A stretch of 64,000 bases of DNA. Source: Calycina herbarum (Eukaryota > Ascomycota > Leotiomycetes > Helotiales > Pezizellaceae). Each line of letters opens with the position of its first letter. The first letter of the stretch is position 1. Both the position numbers and the translations under genes were made by a program. Of the stretch, positions 56,993 to 64,000 are shown one piece after another. The notes beneath the pieces are model-generated. The model was not told the DNA's origin. It did not search any database and worked only from the letters and a program-made list of their open reading frames with translations. The stretch is taken from positions 248,001 through 312,000 of the forward strand of contig LLEY01000007.1 of NCBI GenBank assembly GCA_001414485.1. Reading direction: 5' to 3'.

Positions 56993-58258
56993 TTTCGCTC
57001 GAGAGCACTTTCCTTGATACGACTTGTGGATTCACGTTTGGATTTGAGAGAAAGTATGCTGGTAAGTTGCGGTGGAAGGCTGGAGGAAGAGACGGTGCTA
57101 AAATAAGTGTGAGCCCATGGCACAGTTCGCTTGTCTAGACCACTTTGGGAAGTGCCTACGGGGATGTGGTTGTACTTTGGTGGGTGGTCCATCTCCCTAG
57201 AAACTACGCAATTGAAGAACAACAAGCAAACGCGTGCTGCATGAACAACCTTACAACTCCACAACTCAACAGCTGCACGTCCCTCTCATTGGCAAGAGCA
57301 GGTTAAATGGAAGTACACAGTTCATTTCTCATAGTCCAAGATAGTGCAGAGTGTAACATATCAAACGTAAAGCTTCATTGTCTGGCAGGGTGAAAAATAG
57401 TGAGGAGTGGAACCGAGATGAGTCTGACTGAAAAAGGGGTACCGCATCACGTGATTCAACACCTCCAACAGCTATGAAGAGAGAGCAGGTTTTCTTTATT
57501 AAGAACAGGTATTGGGATCAAAGAGCTGTTGCCAGGAAAGGGGTATGGGTTCGTTGCTGATTGAGTGCGATATCAAGATATCAAGCATCCAATTCACCAA
57601 GACTGGACCCCACGCGCTCCCCACATGAAATTTCCTTCAACCACGACTGATTTTTCTGAGGTTTCTTCGAGCAGGCATTTCTCCTTGCGAGTCTGAAGAG
57701 GAAAAACTACCTCAATGCAAAAATTCTCTGGCAATTGTGTTTTTAGTTCCTGAAGGTGTTGAAGGACGTGCAACCGCGAACTCCCAATGACCAGAGTACC
57801 TTTTCATGAGTTTCTATTTTGATGTTGATTCTTAATTTGAACTTGAACATTATCTTGCATCGGGGAAACGAAAGTTGCAACTCCTACATAATCCATTCCT
57901 CCTCCAAGGCGAATGTCGTACCGACCATAACCTATCAAGATACAAGCTGACACGATTGGCAAATTCATAACCTGTCTTTTGTTTTGTCTTGATACAGTTA
58001 CAACTTTTAGTTTTACCCAGTTTTCAAGGGTTCCATTTCCCACCGAAAACCCTCCAATGCCTGAGCGATTTTCGCAGAAACCCTTGCGTAAGCTACACTA
58101 ATTTTTCTTTCATTTAAGACGCCAGTCACCATACTGACATTTCCCCATCTCCAACTCCACATTTTCATACGAACCCATTTTGATTTTCGCCACCATTCTA
58201 TACAAACACACATTTCCCATTCCCGCTCTCCTCACGCAAGCAGACGTGCACAAAAACC
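56993..58258. other. Intergenic, 1.3 kb
   Basis: Promoter of the 966-residue gene and 3' flank of the GH114 gene. An open frame at 57804-58213 has no recognisable content. Confidence 0.45.
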
Positions 58259-59353
58259 TCAACACACCTCAACCCAATCTCCCAAATCCTCCTTCTTCAA
58301 CACCCCCGAGAATCCCCACGTATCCCCGCCACCTCCTTCAACCCCCATCCCCTTACAAAGTTTCTCCCTCGTCTCCTTGTTCACCCCCAAATCATCCCCC
58401 AAGTTTTGCACATACTCAATATGAAAAACCGGTTTCCCCATGTCCACAAAAGGGCAAAACTTATTACATTCCCCAAAAGAAACACACTGTTCATTAACAA
58501 CCCATTGCATCCTTTCTTTCATACCCTCCACCAGATCTCCCGCATTTTTAAGACCAATGGAAAGATTCAGTGCGTGAGCTTCATCGATAAGGAAGTTGAG
58601 ATAGTCGAGGGCAGTTTGGATAGTAAGAGGGAAACCGGAGGTGGTGGTATAGCCATCTATGTCATCTGGGTCTATGCCGTCGCAACCCATATCGTGTGCT
58701 TTACGGATTCGTGAGGACATGATACTGCGAACGGATGAACTCGAAGTGTTGAGCCACTTCTCACCCGGCCAGCCCGCCAACTCTCTTCCATAATCCTCCT
58801 TATTAAACTCCCCAGAATCAGGACGAAAGTCCTCATAACTCCCAGCAGAAAAGTAACAAATCACCTTGCGTCCCATGCCCTGCAACCTCTTCACCGTCTC
58901 CGGCGTATTCTCAAATATATCGATATCATACACACTAACATTCGCGTCGAAATTTCCCAGAGGTTGCTTCAAAACAATCTGCCATGTTGTTCCAGCAGTC
59001 GGCTGCCACCAACTCCCATTCATTCCCGTCGTATTCAAGGGCGGAGGGTTAAAGCCAGTCTGATCAGCGGGGGAGGTGGTATTGGTGGCATTATCAGGAG
59101 GATCAACCTGTGCTCTTATGCCTTGATCAATTCCCACTCCCAAGGCTATGATGATAAAGATCACAACAAGAGAGAGGATAATCCAATATCTCATCGATCG
59201 CCGTTGGAAAACTGCTGAGCGGCGACGGAGGGCTGTGGTGTCAAATGCGACGCGGCGGGTCGTGGGGGATTTGGAGGTAAGGGCTCGAGTGGCCGAGTTT
59301 TGGCGTGAAGGTGTCCCGGTTGGACGGGAGGAGAAGAGGGTTAAAAGGCGCAT
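58259..59353 (-). CDS. ega3: GH114 endo-alpha-1,4-galactosaminidase, membrane-anchored (Ega3-like)
   Basis: An intronless frame of 364 residues. A short basic cytosolic tail with RRR and RRS clusters precedes one hydrophobic helix at about residues 56-76 (MRYWIILSLVVIFIIIALGVGI), a type II membrane anchor, then a Pro/Thr linker and the GH114 TIM-barrel: WQIVLKQPLGNFDANVSVYDIDIF, GRKVICYFSAGSYEDFRPD, GWPGEKWLN, the acidic GCDGIDPDDIDGY, IGLKNAGD, WVVNEQCVSFGECN and GKPVFHIEY. The family cleaves alpha-1,4-linked galactosamine polymers; Aspergillus Ega3 has the same anchored layout and belongs to the galactosaminogalactan (GAG) cluster. The conserved Asp and Glu residues expected at the active site are present. 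Next gene upstream on the same strand is an Agd3-like deacetylase, supporting the pathway assignment. Confidence 0.88.
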   Translation of the reverse strand: MRLLTLFSSRPTGTPSRQNSATRALTSKSPTTRRVAFDTTALRRRSAVFQRRSMRYWIILSLVVIFIIIALGVGIDQGIRAQVDPPDNATNTTSPADQTGFNPPPLNTTGMNGSWWQPTAGTTWQIVLKQPLGNFDANVSVYDIDIFENTPETVKRLQGMGRKVICYFSAGSYEDFRPDSGEFNKEDYGRELAGWPGEKWLNTSSSSVRSIMSSRIRKAHDMGCDGIDPDDIDGYTTTSGFPLTIQTALDYLNFLIDEAHALNLSIGLKNAGDLVEGMKERMQWVVNEQCVSFGECNKFCPFVDMGKPVFHIEYVQNLGDDLGVNKETREKLCKGMGVEGGGGDTWGFSGVLKKEDLGDWVEVC

Positions 59354-60453
59354 TATGGCGGTGGTGAAAGTTTATTTCGTGCCATCCGAGAGGAACAAGG
59401 AAAGGGTCTGATAACCTGGTAGAGGGAGCAGAAGAATCATGAAGTTGAATTGACTAGAAGAAGTGGAAGTCATCGAACTTGGTGTCTGGAAAAGACAGTA
59501 ACCTCGGGTGTAAACACCCAAAATTGAAAACGAGGCTATGCTACATTGTCCAACCATCGGGACGAGAACATTGCGCTGGCAACTTTAAGAGAATGAAAAC
59601 TACAGAGAGTGAATTACGAAAAAGACAAACAAAATCCCATATCCACATCCACTTTTCCACCCCCACAAAATTCACATCGTGTGCCAAGAGGAAAATTTCA
59701 CTAAACAAGAGCCTCCCGGCAGATCAAAAATCCGCGACACGAGATGAGATACTATCGTCTCCATCAAGTCAATTAATGTAGTGATGTAGATATATCCCTC
59801 ACATAACTTTAGCCGACAGGGCTGAGTTCAAAAAAATGCGGGGTCAAAGTAAACAACCCCCACCACCACAACCATTCTACTCCAAACACGAATCATTCTC
59901 AGCCAAAAGGAAGAACAGAATGATCGACATACAAACTATCGAATTCGCAAATTAAAAAAGCTTGTCTGGAGATCCTAACAAGGTACATCACTTGGAAATA
60001 TGCCAAGATGGCGTAATGCAGTGAATGCGTGGCCACCTTCCCATCAAGTAAACCCCCAAGTCAATCCACGAGCTACGAGACGCCAAACTCAAATTCGACC
60101 CAAACAATATTCAAAACAGAAGGTCATTGCAAGGACTTGCTTAAGTAGTAATTCCTTTCCGACGACGAAATACAACGTCCACATTTGCAAGCGATGTATA
60201 AACATGCCTGGGGGTGACAGAATTACTTTATGTCGTGCAGCCCCAAACTCGGGGTACATACCCTACCAAGGGGTAGATGCAATGCACTCCTCAAGAAAAG
60301 AAAAAGAAACGTTACTACCTTCCACAAGAAGAAAAAGATCTGCGACTACCGATTTCGGATGCATTCATTATGTAATATTCTTGTATCTATTAATTCCTTT
60401 CACTACATCCACCACCCCGTTTATACCCCTCAAGAAATTTTGCGACAGCATTT
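59354..60453. other. Promoter of the GH114 gene and 3' flank of the Agd3-like gene
   Basis: 1.1 kb with no supported gene; open frames here are short and unlike protein. Confidence 0.45.
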
Positions 60454-63218
60454 TCAAGAATAAAAACCAACCGGATTCGTCAAAGTAAACGTGACAGGGG
60501 AACCCGTCAATTGGACCCATATCGTCAGGGGATCAGTTCCTATTTTAGAATATGAGTAAAAGAAAGCTTGAAATCGTGTGATGAGAGAGAAAGAAAACTC
60601 ACCCAGTTGCTCCGTTACAAATCCCTGTGTATCGGTCACTGTCCCTGGAACTGTGACTGGAATCTTTTCCGAGCAAGTGTTGCCCGTGGTAGTAAGAGTG
60701 ATTGCGGTGATGGCTTTCGCTGTTGGGTCGGCAGAATACGTGAGGATGGGGTTACACGCATCTCTATTCATGCGATTTAGAAATGATAGGGCGAGCTAGG
60801 AGATAGTAAGTATTTGATGGGGTAAAATAATGGGGTTGAAGACTAACATCGTCGTGCTTGAGAGAGATGAGTGGCCAGGTGACACTAAACCCCAAATGAT
60901 TAGCTTATAATTTCCACCGATCGATTTGATTGCGATATCGAAACTTACAGTCTAATAAGCTCCGAAGTAATAGTTTCAACCCAAGTCTGCAGCATCGAAT
61001 AATTCTCAGCGACTCCATTAACTGTAGTCGTAGGAACTGGAACTGTGAGACAGTTCAAATTGGCTTGATGAAACATAAAAGCATCGTGATGAAGGCCAAG
61101 AAGATGTCGAACATTGGTATTCTTCTCGATTGCAATTAGGTCCTCGTAAGTCCCAGTGCCATGAGCAGTATTTTCCCATTCGAGGACAGTACAATCGGGC
61201 ACAGCACACTTTTAAAGTGTTAGACGGAGCAATCTCGGACTGAGTGGAAGACTCACATTGTAGTAAATATTTGAAGCCCAACGTGGGGTGATTTGAATAC
61301 CATCATAGCCATTATCAGCGACAGTTGTGATGAGTGGCCAGTGCTCATTTTTCTGTCGCGTGTCAGTGATTTGTTAACAAGTGAGAAGTCCTTCTACTCA
61401 CGGTATTCATGAGTACAGGTCGCGTGTTATCGCCAACGACATAAATAATACCATTATCCTTCCAAGCTTGGAGCGCATCGCCGTTGTGCAAACCAGTAAT
61501 TGCTGGAGGGATAATACCCAGGGGACTGAATCGAGAAGCATTTGATATGCCCACTTGATTGAGCCAAGCGACGTTCCAGGTTATTTCTCGACTAACATCA
61601 AAATACGTCGCATTATTTTCATCCTCATGACTTGAAAGTTAGTATTGCTTTCACAAGAGAGTCTACAGTAACATACGTAAAAGTATGAGAAACGTGAGCA
61701 AAAGCATCTCGGTTCGCCGGCGTAGCCCACCAAGTCTTGAGAGCATCAAGATCCGTGCATGTTATGGTGTAAGGATAATCGTCAGGTTCGTCGGGCCAAA
61801 GGTTTGTTCCCGTTCCAAGAGGTTTAGCAAATTCAAGAGGAGTATCAATCTGCTCATCGTATTCAATCGGTCCAATTCCACATTGTCTCTCTCCTCTCGT
61901 GGTATTTGCGGCGTCCTTTGTAAAATGTTAGGAAGGAGATAAAACTTGGGATGAATGTGCCTACCTCAATATTACCATTGCCATTGTGACCGACCTCTAC
62001 AAAATAGTCGCTTCCCGCTGGTAGTTTACTATTTACGGTTGCCATCCAAGTAATATGCTGAGCCAAATCTTTGGAGCCAATCAAATACTCACTTCCGGTA
62101 GGACTATAAAGCTCAGTGGTTAAAAACATATCATCAACTACGTGTTGCATTAGATTGTTGGTCAAAAATCTCGCGTTCGATACTTACCTTGAGTACTCAA
62201 ATTAATTCGTCGGTATCCAGCATAGAGGCCTCTTGTTGCCCATGTGATCCAAGCATGATTCAGGAAATTTGAAGTGGCACTCCAATCGGACGCAAACCCG
62301 GTAAACCAGACCATCTAAAGTCATTAGCTATGTAGAAATAATGTACTAAGAGAAAAATTACCTGTTGTCGATTACCAAAGGTGTTGATGACTGCTGCTGT
62401 TGATTTATCGGCAAAAGAGGCTGCCGGTGTGAATTGAGCAATTTCAATAGCGTGTAATGAATCTGTAATTTTGGCTGGGTAATGCCAAAGTCCTGACGTA
62501 CTGACCCCCTCATCACTGGAATTGTGTCAGAGCTTTCTTTGAAATGACGATTGGAAACTTACAGCTTAAGCCCAGCCGTCGGGAATGCAGTTGAATTGGA
62601 AATACTTATTAATTGTTCAACACCAGTGTCACAACATGAACCCAGAGCCGTTGTTCCAGTTTCAGGACTTGGAAACACGTCCAACCGAACCATTCGAACA
62701 GCAAAATTGACCTGGTATTGATATAATTGTGCCCATTGATCTTGTGTAAGTGCGCTCTCGAAAGAATTTGCGTATTGATAGCTGACTTCTGAAAGGATAA
62801 CAATAGCTCCGTAATTTCCCGCCGTCACGCTATTGTTAAGAACAGGCAGCTCAGCGCCATCTTTTGGCACCAAAATTACTTGATATGGAATCCCATAACC
62901 ATTGAGCCCGGAAAATGCAGAATAAGAGGACGGGGCGTCACGTGCTAAAATTAACACGGTACTCGCTGCAGTCGTGATTGCAACGCCAGGGGCAGGATCG
63001 TCAACTTCGGCGGGACTACTCGAAGTATTCAACTTGACCACAGCATTGTTGATTGTTGCAAGAACGGTAGGTACAATTGGGGCTGCCACTCGAGTTGCCG
63101 CCGGTATTTGAATAGACTCCGATCTCGGATTTAACTTTTGCTTGTGAAGATCGGCAGCGTTTGCAGAAAAGAAGAAAATTGCCAAGAGAGCGGTTTTGAA
63201 AATGGCATTGGACAACAT
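60454..63218 (-). CDS. agd3: Secreted polysaccharide deacetylase, Agd3-like (GAG deacetylase)
   Basis: Eleven exons close in frame at 2250 nt, 749 residues: 63218-62563, 62515-62362, 62314-62188, 62137-61965, 61915-61677, 61630-61402, 61352-61257, 61208-60949, 60884-60848, 60795-60603, 60539-60454. A signal peptide (MLSNAIFKTALLAIFFFSANA) is followed by an N-terminal region with LILARDAPSSYSAFSGLNGYGIPYQV, the start of the CBM87-like part, then the CE18-like deacetylase core: VDDMF (Asp314-Asp315), EVGHNGNGNIE, HVSHTFTHEDENN with HTFTH at 447-451 (the H-S/T-x-x-H metal motif), FDVSREITWN, and DNGYDGIQITPRW. In Aspergillus, Agd3 removes acetyl groups from GalNAc residues of galactosaminogalactan outside the cell. 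Length is near the 806 residues of that protein. Neighbour: Ega3-like GH114 gene. Confidence 0.9.
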
Positions 63219-64000
63219 CTTGGTACAGAGAAGAAGAAGAAGCTCAAAGAATGACTGGAATAACACCAAGAACGGTGGCAATTGGCAACAGCTAGAACCT
63301 TTATTATAGGGACACGAAGAAAAAAAGGTCAACGAATAGAGGATGCAGAAAATTCCCCATGTCAAATTCTCCGATCAGCCCGCTTGGATTGAGAAAATCA
63401 TTGTAACCATGCCCCTGATCCCTGATCCATTGTGACTTGCAAGGCAAGTCTCATGGGATGGGTACCATGAATGGATCGCCGCAAAGCGACGATCCATTCT
63501 GCAGGCTAGAAATAACTGCTCCCAGCAAAGCCGCGCGGTATGAACGTTGTGCCCAGACCAGTATTTTCCGAAAAGGGAAGCAAGGTACCGACATCTTCTA
63601 GAAGTCATCAAGATACCTGGACGAATGCAGCATGTTCATGGCGACCAGTAAACTAGGTGGAGATCAATAGGGTGAGCTCGTGGTCGCCTTCTTGTATGAT
63701 ACCATCGCTACTTGACAACGGTGGACGCGGAGAAGATGGATATCAAGGTGATGATGAATTGTGAGCCTTGCCATGCATATCAAGGATCGACGCCCAAGCG
63801 AGAACAGAGTCGGAAGTTACCAAGATGGTTAGATGGTGGACGGATGAACAGTTCTTACGGTCTTGGGACAAGTGAGGGAAGGAATCGGCTGCCGAGCCCC
63901 GAGGGTACATAAAAAGCTGCGGGGTGTGAACCAGATTTGTCGAGTGCATATAACCAGACGAAGGGTGGCAGGTATAACGAGGCGGCTGTAATACTTACGA
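63219..64000. other. Promoter of the Agd3-like gene; right edge, no gene seen
   Basis: Contains the upstream region of the deacetylase. None of the other expected GAG genes (epimerase Uge3, Sph3, synthase Gtb3) begins within these 780 bp. Confidence 0.45.

Noticed and set aside
1..64000. CRISPR arrays, operons, bacterial-type promoters or origins
   Set aside because: The window is clearly fungal nuclear DNA with spliced genes; no regularly spaced repeats of that kind were seen.

Overview
This is a 64 kb piece of nuclear chromosome from a filamentous ascomycete (Pezizomycotina; the mix of genes would suit a plant- or litter-associated leotiomycete-like fungus, but the class is inference). The grounds are short GT-AG introns of about 47-200 nt with CTAAC/CTAAT-like branch sites, fungus-specific families (Opi1/CCG-8, Zn2Cys6 regulator, choline-type APC permease, BAS2-like secreted protein, galactosaminogalactan enzymes), and AT-rich transposon relics whose CAG, CAA and TGG codons have become stops, the mark of repeat-induced point mutation (RIP). 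Most genes are spliced. Exons were joined by eye, and nearly every model given here closes in frame.

Layout. 1-3.6 kb: RIP-decayed DNA transposons (a Tc1/mariner relic and two inverted Fot1/pogo relics on either side of a solo LTR). 6.3-7.3 kb: an orphan three-exon gene. 8.1-11.1 kb: a cytochrome P450 with two disabling lesions, divergent from an intact SAM methyltransferase. 12.8-18.0 kb: one long reading frame for a disordered, multi-pass membrane protein, cut by two in-frame stops. 19.4-21.2 kb: Opi1-type regulator. 22.7-24.3 kb: AP-1 mu adaptin. 25.6-26.2 kb: secreted Cys-rich protein with a frameshift. 27.6-34.9 kb: APC permease, ammonium transporter and Zn2Cys6 regulator, all on the minus strand. 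35.6-36.3 kb: small coiled-coil protein. 38.2-41.5 kb: 915-residue protein with an HExxH motif hidden in a 45-nt exon. 42.1-42.7 kb: conserved fungal protein. 44.3-45.0 kb: BAS2-like secreted protein with its module duplicated. 45.4-47.7 kb: RIP-decayed relic. 49.4-49.9 kb: Erg28-like gene. 50.6-57.0 kb: two neighbouring paralogues built from an unfamiliar repeat. 58.3-63.2 kb: GH114 endo-galactosaminidase (Ega3-like) beside an Agd3-like deacetylase.

How genes work together. The clearest functional unit is the right end: Ega3- and Agd3-type enzymes belong to the galactosaminogalactan (GAG) exopolysaccharide pathway, so the window probably catches one edge of a GAG cluster; no epimerase, Sph3 or synthase gene is visible inside it. 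The P450/methyltransferase pair looks like a decayed small metabolic module. The permease, ammonium transporter and Zn2Cys6 gene may form a nitrogen-nutrition neighbourhood, though nothing in the sequence proves co-regulation.
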